DNA of 39,699 bases from Labilibaculum manganireducens (GTDB lineage: Bacteria > Bacteroidota > Bacteroidia > Bacteroidales > Marinifilaceae): contig NZ_MVDE01000044.1 of NCBI RefSeq assembly GCF_002843385.1, forward strand, positions 1 through 39,699, given 5' to 3'. The notes below the pieces were generated by a model. It saw only the letters and a list, made by a program, of their open reading frames with translations, had not been told where the DNA came from and did not search any database. The first letter of the stretch is position 1. Every line of letters begins with the position of its first letter. Shown here piece by piece: positions 27,076 through 35,542 of the stretch. A program made the translations under genes and the position numbers.

Positions 27076-27654
27076 ATGAATATTGAAAAAGAATTACATA
27101 GCAGAAGCGGTTCCCTTTGCGAATTGTGTGGTGCAAAAGAAGATTTAAAAGCATACGAAGTCTCTCCAACAAATGGAACTGCCGATAAAAACATATTGGT
27201 TTGTGCGACCTGCCATTCTCAAATTGAAAACCCGGAACTAGCAGATGCCAACCATTGGCGTTGCTTAAACGACAGCATGTGGAGCACAGTTCCTGCTGTT
27301 CAGGTAATGGCTTGGCGCATGCTAAACAGATTGCGCTCAGAAGGGTGGCCGCAAGATTTACTGGATATGCTTTATCTGGACGAGGAAACTTTAGAATGGG
27401 CCAAAGCAACCGGCGAAGACGATAACGACGAAGATGCAGTAAAACATATCGATAGTAACGGAGCACAACTGCAAGCTGGCGATACAGTTACCCTAATCAA
27501 GGATTTAAATGTAAAAGGTGGTGGTTTTACAGCCAAACGTGGAACTGCTGTTCGTAATATCTCTCTGGTAGCAGATAACGCAGAACATATTGAAGGCCGT
27601 GTAGAAGGACAGCAGATTGTGATCTTAACTAAATACGTGAAGAAATCGAACTAG
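27076..27654 (+). CDS. PhnA-like zinc-ribbon protein
   Basis: The 192-aa protein begins at the ATG at 27076; an upstream in-frame ATG at 27043 would add 11 non-conserved residues. An N-terminal zinc ribbon has C15-x2-C18 (CELCGA) and C43-x2-C46 (CATCHS). The C-terminal ~65 residues (from about 128) form the PhnA/YjdM domain (QAGDTVTLIKDLNVKGGG). Despite the PhnA name, the family is not a proven phosphonate enzyme; its function is uncertain. No phosphonate genes lie nearby. It is monocistronic with a strong terminator. Confidence 0.9.
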   Translation: MNIEKELHSRSGSLCELCGAKEDLKAYEVSPTNGTADKNILVCATCHSQIENPELADANHWRCLNDSMWSTVPAVQVMAWRMLNRLRSEGWPQDLLDMLYLDEETLEWAKATGEDDNDEDAVKHIDSNGAQLQAGDTVTLIKDLNVKGGGFTAKRGTAVRNISLVADNAEHIEGRVEGQQIVILTKYVKKSN

Positions 27655-27685
27655 ATCAGCATTAATAAGTTGAATATATACTAGC

Positions 27686-27720
27686 GTAGGGATGCTGTTA
27701 ATTTGGCATCCCTACTCTTT
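27686..27720 (+). terminator. terminator of PhnA-like gene
   Basis: GTAGGGATGC (27686-27695) and GCATCCCTAC (27706-27715) pair perfectly over a 10-nt loop, followed by TCTTTTTC. It lies 32 nt after the stop. Confidence 0.88.
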
Positions 27721-27859
27721 TTCACAACAATTCTTTTTAGTGATATAAGATGTCCCAATGCACTAAAATCAGCCATCAAAATCATTTTATTAGTGAATTA
27801 ATTTCGCTTTATTTACATCATAATTTACGCCATCCAAATAAAACTCTAAAACGAACGAA

Positions 27860-29200
27860 ATGAACATTACTATTGTTGGTACCGGTTATGTAGGTTTAGT
27901 TTCCGGAACTTGCTTTGCAGAAACGGGAATTACTGTCACATGCGTTGATGTAGATCAGACTAAAATAGACAATTTAAATAAAGGTATTATTCCAATTTAC
28001 GAGCCTGGCTTGGAGCCAATGGTAAAACGTAATATGGAAAAAGGCCGATTGTTTTTTTCAAATAGTTTAAAAGATAGTATTTATGATGCTGATGCCGTTT
28101 TTATTGCTGTTGGCACCCCACCAGACGAAGATGGAAGTGCAGATCTTCAATACGTAATTGGTGTAGCAAGAGAAATTGGACAATACATTGATCACTACCT
28201 TGTAGTTGTTACTAAAAGTACCGTACCAATTGGAACTGCTGAAAAAGTTAAAGCCGCCCTTAAAAACGAGCTAACAAGCCGAAATGTTGATATTCAATTT
28301 GACGTTGCTTCGAACCCGGAATTTTTAAAAGAAGGAGCTGCAATTGACGATTTTCTAAAACCTGACAGAGTGGTAATTGGAACAGAATCGGAAAGAGCTC
28401 AGGCAGTAATGACCAAACTCTACAAGCCATTTCTAATGAATAATCATCCGGTAATTTTTATGGATATTCCTTCGGCAGAAATGACAAAATATGCTGCTAA
28501 CTCAATGCTGGCAACAAAAATCTCTTTCATGAATGACATTGCCAATCTTTGCGAGATTGTAGGAGCTGATGTAAATAACGTTCGCCGTGGTATTGGATCA
28601 GATAGCCGTATTGGAAATAAATTTATCTATCCAGGCACAGGATATGGCGGATCCTGTTTTCCAAAAGACGTTCAGGCTCTTATTAAAACAGCGGAACAAA
28701 AGGGACATCCTCTTGAAATTTTAAAATCTGTTGAATTGGTAAACAACCGCCAGAAAAGCGTGCTGTACAAAAAGATGATGGCGCATTTTGATGGAGATTT
28801 AAGGGGCAAAAAAATTGCTCTTTGGGGTTTATCATTCAAACCAAACACTGATGATATGAGAGAGGCTCCATCATTGGTTATTATCAACAAACTTTTAAGT
28901 GAAGGAGCAGAAGTAATTGCTTATGATCCTGTTGCTGCAAAAGAATGCCATCGGAAAATTGGCGACACAATCAGCTATGCCAAAGACCAATACGAAGCTT
29001 TAATTGATGCCGATGCTTTACTAATAGTTACTGAATGGTCGGAATTCAGACTTCCAAACTTTAAAGTGATGGAAAAATTGATGAAGGAAAAATTAATTTT
29101 CGACGGACGAAATATTTATGACCTTTCTGAAATGAAAGAACTGAACTACACCTATTATTCTATTGGAAGAGAAATCATTAAAAAAGAAGCTGTTGTGTAA
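27860..29200 (+). CDS. ugd: UDP-glucose 6-dehydrogenase
   Basis: The 446-aa enzyme oxidises UDP-glucose to UDP-glucuronate with two NAD+. The Rossmann motif is GTGYVG (7-12) and the catalytic nucleophile C266 (GYGGSCFPKD). The NAD-binding, central and UDP-binding domains are all present, and length matches the Ugd/TuaD family. It is the first gene of a six-gene nucleotide-sugar operon and supplies the substrate of the next gene. No clear promoter was found in the 140 nt after the preceding terminator. Confidence 0.96.
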   Translation: MNITIVGTGYVGLVSGTCFAETGITVTCVDVDQTKIDNLNKGIIPIYEPGLEPMVKRNMEKGRLFFSNSLKDSIYDADAVFIAVGTPPDEDGSADLQYVIGVAREIGQYIDHYLVVVTKSTVPIGTAEKVKAALKNELTSRNVDIQFDVASNPEFLKEGAAIDDFLKPDRVVIGTESERAQAVMTKLYKPFLMNNHPVIFMDIPSAEMTKYAANSMLATKISFMNDIANLCEIVGADVNNVRRGIGSDSRIGNKFIYPGTGYGGSCFPKDVQALIKTAEQKGHPLEILKSVELVNNRQKSVLYKKMMAHFDGDLRGKKIALWGLSFKPNTDDMREAPSLVIINKLLSEGAEVIAYDPVAAKECHRKIGDTISYAKDQYEALIDADALLIVTEWSEFRLPNFKVMEKLMKEKLIFDGRNIYDLSEMKELNYTYYSIGREIIKKEAVV

Positions 29201-29212
29201 ACAAATAAGACC

Positions 29213-29219
29213 AAAGGAG
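29213..29219 (+). promoter_or_regulatory. strong Shine-Dalgarno site
   Basis: AAAGGAG lies 7 nt before the ATG at 29227. This perfect anti-16S complement is unusual in this window, where other genes have weak sites, and suggests strong translation of the decarboxylase. Confidence 0.6.
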
Positions 29220-29226
29220 TTAAACT

Positions 29227-30180
29227 ATGAAGAGAATTTTGATTACCGGAGGCGCCGGATTTATTGGCTCCCATCTTTGCGAAAGATTACTTAACGAAGG
29301 CAATGATGTGATCTGTTTGGACAACTATTTTACAGGCTCAAAAAGAAATATTGCTCATTTAACAGACAATCCGTATTTTGAGCTTGTTCGTCACGACATT
29401 ACAGAACCATACTATGCCGAAGTAGATCAAATCTACAATTTGGCCTGTCCTGCTTCTCCGATACACTACCAATACAACCCAATTAAGACGACCAAAACTT
29501 CGGTAATGGGCTCAATAAATTTACTTGGACTCGCCAAAAGAATAAACGCTCAAATTCTTCAGGCATCAACAAGTGAAGTTTACGGCGATCCTGAAATTCA
29601 TCCGCAAACAGAAGACTATTGGGGAAATGTAAACCCAATTGGCATTCGTTCCTGCTACGATGAAGGAAAGCGTTGTGCCGAAACCTTGTTTATGGATTAT
29701 CATATACAAAACAATGTTGCAATAAAAATTGTGCGTATTTTCAACACTTACGGCCCCAACATGCACCCAAATGACGGCCGTGTTGTTTCGAATTTTATTG
29801 TTCAGGCACTAAAAGGCGAAGATATCACTCTCTTCGGTGATGGTTTGCAGACCAGAAGTTTTCAATATGTTGATGATCTTTTGGAAGGTATGATTAGAAT
29901 GATGGATTCAAGAAAAGAATTTATTGGCCCTGTGAATATTGGTAACCCAAATGAGTTTACAATTTTGGAATTGGCTCAAAAAGTAATTGCACTAACCAAT
30001 TCAAGCTCTAAGATCATTTATTTACCCTTACCAAAAGATGATCCCTCGCAAAGACAGCCAAACATTAGTCTTGCAAAAAAGGAATTGAATAATTGGGAAC
30101 CAAAAATCCAGTTAAATGAAGGTTTACTTCGAACTATTTCGTATTTTGATAACTTATTATCAATAAAACCAACACACTAA
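29227..30180 (+). CDS. UDP-glucuronate decarboxylase (UDP-xylose synthase)
   Basis: The 317-aa extended short-chain dehydrogenase/reductase has the NAD motif GGAGFIGS (8-15) and catalytic Y144-x3-K148 (SCYDEGKR), with T115/E117 in STSEVYG. The segment [10 protein letters not shown] and the RSCYDEGKR motif identify the UXS group rather than RfbB dehydratases. It decarboxylates UDP-glucuronate, made by the preceding ugd, to UDP-xylose. It lies 26 nt after ugd and abuts rfbA with no gap, so it is translated within one operon. Confidence 0.92.
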   Translation: MKRILITGGAGFIGSHLCERLLNEGNDVICLDNYFTGSKRNIAHLTDNPYFELVRHDITEPYYAEVDQIYNLACPASPIHYQYNPIKTTKTSVMGSINLLGLAKRINAQILQASTSEVYGDPEIHPQTEDYWGNVNPIGIRSCYDEGKRCAETLFMDYHIQNNVAIKIVRIFNTYGPNMHPNDGRVVSNFIVQALKGEDITLFGDGLQTRSFQYVDDLLEGMIRMMDSRKEFIGPVNIGNPNEFTILELAQKVIALTNSSSKIIYLPLPKDDPSQRQPNISLAKKELNNWEPKIQLNEGLLRTISYFDNLLSIKPTH

Positions 30181-31068
30181 ATGAAAGGAATCATATTGGC
30201 CGGAGGTTCGGGCACAAGGCTTTATCCGATTACAAAAAGCATTTCGAAACAAATCATTCCGGTTTACGACAAACCAATGATATACTACCCTCTTTCCGTT
30301 TTGATGCTTGCAGGAATAAAGGAAATTCTAATTATTTCTACTCCAAAAGATTTACCTCTGTACAAAGATCTTTTTGGAAATGGGAACCAGTTCGGTCTTG
30401 ACCTTTCGTATGCAGAACAAGCTTCACCGGATGGATTAGCACAAGCATTTATTATTGGTGAAGAGTTTATCGGAAACAGTCCTGTTTGTATGATATTGGG
30501 CGACAATCTGTATTACGGATATGAATTTGGCAAACAACTTACCGCTTCGGCAAAACTAACCGAAGGAGCACTGGTATTTGGCTATCATGTGAAAGATCCG
30601 GAAAGATATGGTGTTGCCGATTTTGATGAGAATGGCAAAGTGAAAAGTCTGGAAGAAAAACCTAAACATCCTAAATCCAACTATGCAGTAACCGGCTTGT
30701 ATTTTTACGACAATACTGTGGTTGAAAAGGCCAAGTCTTTAAAACCATCAAAACGCGGAGAACTCGAAATAACAGATCTAAACCTCATCTATTTAAAAGA
30801 AAACAATCTTAAGCTTCAGGTTTTAGGGCGTGGAATTGCCTGGCTGGATACGGGAACACATGACAGCATGCTTCAGGCATCCAATTACATTGCTACAATA
30901 GAGCAACGACAAGGATTAAAAGTTGCCTGTTTGGAAGAGATTGCTTACCGAAGCGGATTCATAAACAAAGAACAACTAATTGAATTAGCTCAACCATTAC
31001 TCAAAAATCAATACGGAGAATATTTGATGATGGTAGCCAATGAAAACATCAATAAGCAGTGCAGCTAA
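30181..31068 (+). CDS. rfbA: glucose-1-phosphate thymidylyltransferase
   Basis: The 295-aa enzyme joins glucose-1-phosphate and dTTP to dTDP-glucose, the first step of dTDP-rhamnose synthesis. The nucleotide motif is GGSGTRLYP (8-16), the Mg-binding segment [10 protein letters not shown], and the sugar-binding [10 protein letters not shown] and ELEITDLN segments are present. It starts directly after the decarboxylase stop and ends 1 nt before the chosen rfbC start, a sign of translational coupling. RfbA is usually feedback-inhibited by dTDP-rhamnose. Confidence 0.97.
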   Translation: MKGIILAGGSGTRLYPITKSISKQIIPVYDKPMIYYPLSVLMLAGIKEILIISTPKDLPLYKDLFGNGNQFGLDLSYAEQASPDGLAQAFIIGEEFIGNSPVCMILGDNLYYGYEFGKQLTASAKLTEGALVFGYHVKDPERYGVADFDENGKVKSLEEKPKHPKSNYAVTGLYFYDNTVVEKAKSLKPSKRGELEITDLNLIYLKENNLKLQVLGRGIAWLDTGTHDSMLQASNYIATIEQRQGLKVACLEEIAYRSGFINKEQLIELAQPLLKNQYGEYLMMVANENINKQCS

Positions 31069-31069
31069 C

Positions 31070-31630
31070 ATGGAAATTATCAAAACCAAAATTCCCGATT
31101 TATTAATAATCAAACCAAGAGTCTTTGAAGACGAACGAGGATATTTTTTCGAAAGCTACAACGAAAAGATTTTCCGGGAAAAAGGTCTTGACTTATCCTT
31201 TGTTCAAAATAATGAATCAAAATCCGGACATGGAGTAATAAGAGGGCTTCATTATCAGTTGGCTCCATACTCTCAAACAAAATTGGTACGCGTAATAGAA
31301 GGTAAAGTGTTTGATGTTGCTGTTGATTTAAGAAAAGATTCTCCAACTTTCGGGCAATGGAGTGGCATTGAATTGTCTGCGGATAATAAAATTCAATTTC
31401 TAATTCCGAAGGGATTTGCACACGGATTCTCTGTCTTAAGCGAATCTGCGACCTTCATTTACAAATGCGATAATTTTTATAATCCTGAAGCAGAAAGAGG
31501 AATTAACTTCAACGATCCATTCTTAAATATAAATTGGAGAATAGAGCCGGGCAAAGCTATCATATCCCCAAAGGATAAAGTATATCCAAATTTCAAAGAA
31601 GCTGAAAAGAATTTTAAATACAGCAAATGA
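31070..31630 (+). CDS. rfbC: dTDP-4-dehydrorhamnose 3,5-epimerase
   Basis: The chosen start at 31070 gives 186 aa (MEIIKTKIPDLL), the normal N-terminus of RfbC; an ATG at 31040 would overlap rfbA by 29 nt and add ten atypical residues. The catalytic base is H61 (IRGLHYQ), with K71 and the GxxFDVAVDLRKDS segment of the cupin barrel. It converts dTDP-4-keto-6-deoxyglucose to dTDP-4-keto-rhamnose. Its substrate is made by RfbB, whose gene is not in this operon. It overlaps rfbD by 4 nt. Confidence 0.95.
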   Translation: MEIIKTKIPDLLIIKPRVFEDERGYFFESYNEKIFREKGLDLSFVQNNESKSGHGVIRGLHYQLAPYSQTKLVRVIEGKVFDVAVDLRKDSPTFGQWSGIELSADNKIQFLIPKGFAHGFSVLSESATFIYKCDNFYNPEAERGINFNDPFLNINWRIEPGKAIISPKDKVYPNFKEAEKNFKYSK

Positions 31631-32505
31631 GCATGACAAAAATCCTAATTACAGGCTCTAACGGGCAGTTGGGTACTGAGATAAAAGAGCTATCGGCAAA
31701 GTTTAGCAATCTTCAGTTTTTCTTTACGGATATTGAAGAATTGGACATCAGCTCTTTGGATGCAATAAGCAATTACCTCAAGGATAAACAAATCGCCTAC
31801 ATTGTTAATTGCGCCGCCTACACAAATGTTGATCAGGCAGAAGAAAATGAGGATGCTGCCAGATTGATAAATGCTGATGCTGTAAAAAACCTGGCTACAG
31901 CAACTTCTCAGAATAACATCACTTTAATTCATATTTCTACCGACTATGTGTTCTCTGGCGACAATTCGGTTCCTTATTCTGAGGATCAAAAAGCAAAACC
32001 AATGGGAGTTTACGGCAGAACAAAATTTGAAGGAGAAGAAAATGTTCGAAACACCTGCAAAAAACACATCATAATACGTACCTCATGGCTATACTCCCCC
32101 TTCGGTAAGAATTTTCTAAAAACCATGCTTCGGCTGGGGAAAGAAAAAGATTCATTAGGCGTTGTAAGCGATCAAATAGGAACACCAACCTATGCACATG
32201 ATTTAGCTTCTGCAATCATTCAAATTATTGAGAGTATTGATAAAAATAGTAAATTTAATGATTTTGGAACCTACCATTACTCCAACGAAGGCGTTTGCAG
32301 CTGGTACGATTTTGCCACAGAAATACAAAACACGTCGAAAAATAAATGTAAAATTAACAGCATTGAAAGTATGGATTTTCAATGCCTTGCAAAAAGGCCT
32401 CACTACAGCGTTTTGAATAAATCGAAAATTAAACATATTTTTACGATAGAAATACCACACTGGAGAAGCAGAATTGAACATTGTATTAAAAGAATTACGG
32501 AATAG
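31627..32505 (+). CDS. rfbD: dTDP-4-dehydrorhamnose reductase
   Basis: The 292-aa short-chain dehydrogenase has GSNGQLG (10-16) for NADPH and catalytic Y129-x3-K133 (YGRTKFEGE). It reduces dTDP-4-keto-rhamnose to dTDP-L-rhamnose. The ATG overlaps the rfbC stop in ATGA; a second in-frame ATG at 31633 is an equally good start and would shorten it by two residues. The last of the rhamnose genes, it is 25 nt from the mutase gene. Confidence 0.94.
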   Translation: MSMTKILITGSNGQLGTEIKELSAKFSNLQFFFTDIEELDISSLDAISNYLKDKQIAYIVNCAAYTNVDQAEENEDAARLINADAVKNLATATSQNNITLIHISTDYVFSGDNSVPYSEDQKAKPMGVYGRTKFEGEENVRNTCKKHIIIRTSWLYSPFGKNFLKTMLRLGKEKDSLGVVSDQIGTPTYAHDLASAIIQIIESIDKNSKFNDFGTYHYSNEGVCSWYDFATEIQNTSKNKCKINSIESMDFQCLAKRPHYSVLNKSKIKHIFTIEIPHWRSRIEHCIKRITE

Positions 32506-32530
32506 TTAACCAAAAGAAATAGTGTCAAAG

Positions 32531-34276
32531 ATGAACAAAACTGAGATTTTTGAAATAGTAAATGAAAAAGCCAAAATCTGGCTTGAGGGGAACTACGATC
32601 AGGAAACAAAGAATGCTGTAAAATCATTATTAGAGAAAGAAGATAAAACTGATTTAATAGATTCTTTTTATAAAGATCTTGAATTTGGAACCGGAGGATT
32701 ACGAGGCAAAATGGGGCCGGGAACAAATAGAATGAATATTTATACTGTTGGAGCCGCCACCCAAGGATTGGCAAACTATATCAACAAAGTATTTGCCGGA
32801 CAAGATAATCTTTCTGTTTGCATTGGATATGATTGTCGTAACAACAGCAAATTATACTCTGATACTGTTGCCAATATTTTCTCGGCAAACGGTATTAAAG
32901 CATATATTTTTGAAGATTTAAGACCAACGCCTGAGATGTCTTTTGCAATTCGTCAATTGGGCTGTCAATCGGGTGTGATTATAACCGCCTCACACAATCC
33001 TAAAGAATATAATGGATACAAAGCATATTGGGAAGACGGTTCTCAGTTGGTTGTTCCTCACGATAAAAATGTAATTGCTGAGGTTAAGGCCGTAAAACTT
33101 GAAGAAATCAAATTCGAAGGTAATCCTGCTTTAATAGAAGTGCTTGGAGAAGATATGGACAAGCTTTATCTGGATACAGTTAAAACATTAAGCCTTTCAC
33201 CGGAAGCGATTAAAAATCAAAAAGATTTAAAAATTGTTTTTACTCCTTTGCATGGAACAACAGTAAAACTAGTTCCTGCTTCGTTAAAAAATTACGGTTT
33301 CGAGAATGTAATTCATATTCCTGAACAAGATGTTGTAGATGGTAACTTTCCTACTGTATGGTCAGCCAATCCTGAAGAACCGGAAGCTCTTAAAATGGCT
33401 GTTGATAAAGCCAAAGAAATTAATGCTGATTTGGTGATGGCTTGTGACCCGGATGGTGACCGTTTGGGCATTGCTGCAACTAATGATAAAGGCGAGTGGG
33501 AAATTGTAAATGGAAATCAGACTGCTCTCATTTTCAACTACTACTTAATTAGTAGAAGAAAAGAACTTGGATTACTAACTGGTAACGATTATGTAGTAAA
33601 AACTATTGTTACAACAGAACTATTCAAGGATGTAGCCGAGCAAAATGGAGTACAATGTTTTGATGCTTACACAGGATTTAAATGGATTGCTGACGTGATC
33701 AGAAAGAATCCTGATAAAAACTACATTGGTGGCGGTGAAGAATCCTTTGGTTACATGCCAGGTGATTTTACCCGTGATAAAGATGCAGTATCTTCCTGCA
33801 GTATTATGGCCGAGATTGCTGCCTGGGCTAAAGAGCAAGGGAAAAACGTATTCGATATCCTTAAAGATATCTATGTAGAATATGGTTACTCGAAAGAGAA
33901 AATGATTTACATCGTTCGTGAAGGGCTGGAAGGAGCACAGGAAATTGAAAAATTAATGTACGACTACCGCTACAATCGTCCGAAAAAAATTAACGGATCA
34001 ACCTTGGTTTTGGTTAAAGATTATTCAACAAGAATAGCCACCAATCCGGTAACAGGAGAAGAAACTGCTTTAGATTTTGAAACAACAGCAGATGTTCTTC
34101 AATTTTATTTGGAAGACGGAACAAAGATTTCTGTTCGTCCGTCGGGAACCGAACCTAAAATTAAATATTATTTCGAAGTCCGTGAAAACCTTGCTTCAAT
34201 TGAAGATTTTTACGCTACTGAAGATAAAGCCAATAAAAAAATTCAAGGAATTATTAGCTCTTTAGAATTAAACTGA
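32531..34276 (+). CDS. phosphohexose mutase (phosphoglucomutase/phosphomannomutase)
   Basis: The 581-aa enzyme uses the ATG at 32531; a GTG at 32522 adds three residues and is less likely. The phosphoserine loop is TASHNP with S154, the Mg-binding loop DPDGDR, the sugar-binding loop GGGEESFGYM and the phosphate loop RPSGTEPK. The length and family fit the PgcA-type phosphoglucomutase/phosphomannomutase group. In this operon it would supply glucose-1-phosphate for RfbA and, through a uridylyltransferase not seen here, for Ugd. It ends at a terminator. Confidence 0.95.
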   Translation: MNKTEIFEIVNEKAKIWLEGNYDQETKNAVKSLLEKEDKTDLIDSFYKDLEFGTGGLRGKMGPGTNRMNIYTVGAATQGLANYINKVFAGQDNLSVCIGYDCRNNSKLYSDTVANIFSANGIKAYIFEDLRPTPEMSFAIRQLGCQSGVIITASHNPKEYNGYKAYWEDGSQLVVPHDKNVIAEVKAVKLEEIKFEGNPALIEVLGEDMDKLYLDTVKTLSLSPEAIKNQKDLKIVFTPLHGTTVKLVPASLKNYGFENVIHIPEQDVVDGNFPTVWSANPEEPEALKMAVDKAKEINADLVMACDPDGDRLGIAATNDKGEWEIVNGNQTALIFNYYLISRRKELGLLTGNDYVVKTIVTTELFKDVAEQNGVQCFDAYTGFKWIADVIRKNPDKNYIGGGEESFGYMPGDFTRDKDAVSSCSIMAEIAAWAKEQGKNVFDILKDIYVEYGYSKEKMIYIVREGLEGAQEIEKLMYDYRYNRPKKINGSTLVLVKDYSTRIATNPVTGEETALDFETTADVLQFYLEDGTKISVRPSGTEPKIKYYFEVRENLASIEDFYATEDKANKKIQGIISSLELN

Positions 34277-34282
34277 TATTTT

Positions 34283-34305
34283 TAGGGTAGCTTTATGCTA
34301 CCCTA
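34283..34305 (+). terminator. terminator of the nucleotide-sugar operon
   Basis: TAGGGTAGC (34283-34291) and GCTACCCTA (34297-34305) form a perfect 9-bp stem with loop TTTAT, followed by TACCTTTTAAC. It lies 6 nt after the mutase stop; the tail is only moderately T-rich. Confidence 0.7.
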
Positions 34306-34321
34306 TACCTTTTAACTTATT

Positions 34322-35542
34322 ATGGATAACAAAAGAACCATTCTATCTGTTGACGATTCTCCAATTAATAATAAATTAATTGAAGCATATTTCAGACGTG
34401 ATTATACTGTCATTTCAAAAGAAGGAGGCCAACAAGCTCTTGATTGGCTAAACGATAACATTCCTGATGTTATTCTTCTTGACATTATGATGCCCGTAAT
34501 GGATGGAATCGAAGTTCTTGAAAAAATCCAATTGAATGAAAGACTGAAAGAAATTCCTGTTATTATGGTTTCGGCCAAAACAGAAATGGAATCCATTAAA
34601 GCAACCTTAAGTTTAGGCGCTCAGGACTACGTTAAAAAACCAATTGATTTTACCGAACTGCAAACCAAAGTATTAATTGCATTTCAAATCAATGAACAAA
34701 AACAAGAAATTTCCAAATACAAATCTTACTATGATATTCATCAAGGTATGATTCATGCAGGTAGAATTCAAAGATCGATTCTTCCCGATGCGGAAAATTT
34801 CAGAAGATTATTCTCTAAATCCTTCATCATTAATCTGCCTAAACATGTTGTAAGCGGAGATTTTTATTGGATTCAACAGAATTTCCATAAGAAGAACATT
34901 GGTTTATTTGATTGTACCGGTCACGGAGTTCCTGCAGCCATGTTAACTGTTATGGGGCAAATGGAGTTGCACACTCTTTCTCAAAATGGGAACGAAATTA
35001 GTGCAGAACATGTTTTTCCACTTCTCAGTCAGAAATTTAGCCGGATTCTGAATACATCCAGTGATACCTACACGCAATATGACGGAATGGATGGATTATT
35101 TTGCTCCATTTACCCACAAGAACATATATTGGAATTTGTAGGAGCAAAAAGATCTCTTGTTTTAATCAGAAAGACTTCAGCCCCCTTAAAATGCAATAAC
35201 GAAACTATTGAGGCTAAAGACAGGAGTGATGAATATTCTTTATTCGAAATTCAAGGTGACCGCAATTCTATAGGCAAAGAATCAGAGTTTGCCGAATTCA
35301 CAATTAAAAAAATAGAAACACAGGTCGGTGACCGCATTTTCCTGTACACAGATGGTATCACTGACCAACTTGGAGGACAACAGCTTAAAACACTTAAAAA
35401 GAAGCAGTTTTACGACAAATTACTAACAATTCAATCAAAATCCATTAATCTTCAAAAATCGGATATTTTTAATTGGTTTGAAAGTTGGAAAGAAAACAAT
35501 GAACAAACCGATGATATTCTAATTATAGGTATTGAACTTTAA
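34322..35542 (+). CDS. receiver-PP2C phosphatase, SiaA/RsbU-like
   Basis: The 406-aa protein has an N-terminal receiver domain with phosphoacceptor D54 (ILLDIMMPVMDG), acidic D11-D12 and K at the usual KKP position, then a PP2C/SpoIIE phosphatase domain (about 160-406) with SGDFYWI, FDCTGHGVPAAM, YTDGITDQ and TDDILIIG metal-binding motifs. It should dephosphorylate an anti-sigma antagonist or SiaC when the receiver is phosphorylated. It is preceded by the sugar-operon terminator and has no kinase next to it. Its 4-nt stop overlap with the convergent helicase gene leaves no terminator. Confidence 0.93.
   Translation: MDNKRTILSVDDSPINNKLIEAYFRRDYTVISKEGGQQALDWLNDNIPDVILLDIMMPVMDGIEVLEKIQLNERLKEIPVIMVSAKTEMESIKATLSLGAQDYVKKPIDFTELQTKVLIAFQINEQKQEISKYKSYYDIHQGMIHAGRIQRSILPDAENFRRLFSKSFIINLPKHVVSGDFYWIQQNFHKKNIGLFDCTGHGVPAAMLTVMGQMELHTLSQNGNEISAEHVFPLLSQKFSRILNTSSDTYTQYDGMDGLFCSIYPQEHILEFVGAKRSLVLIRKTSAPLKCNNETIEAKDRSDEYSLFEIQGDRNSIGKESEFAEFTIKKIETQVGDRIFLYTDGITDQLGGQQLKTLKKKQFYDKLLTIQSKSINLQKSDIFNWFESWKENNEQTDDILIIGIEL

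Noticed and set aside
29227-30180. Reading this gene as rfbB (dTDP-glucose 4,6-dehydratase)
   Set aside because: Length and motifs ([19 protein letters not shown]) fit UDP-glucuronate decarboxylase; the YSTDEVYGD-type motif of RfbB is absent.
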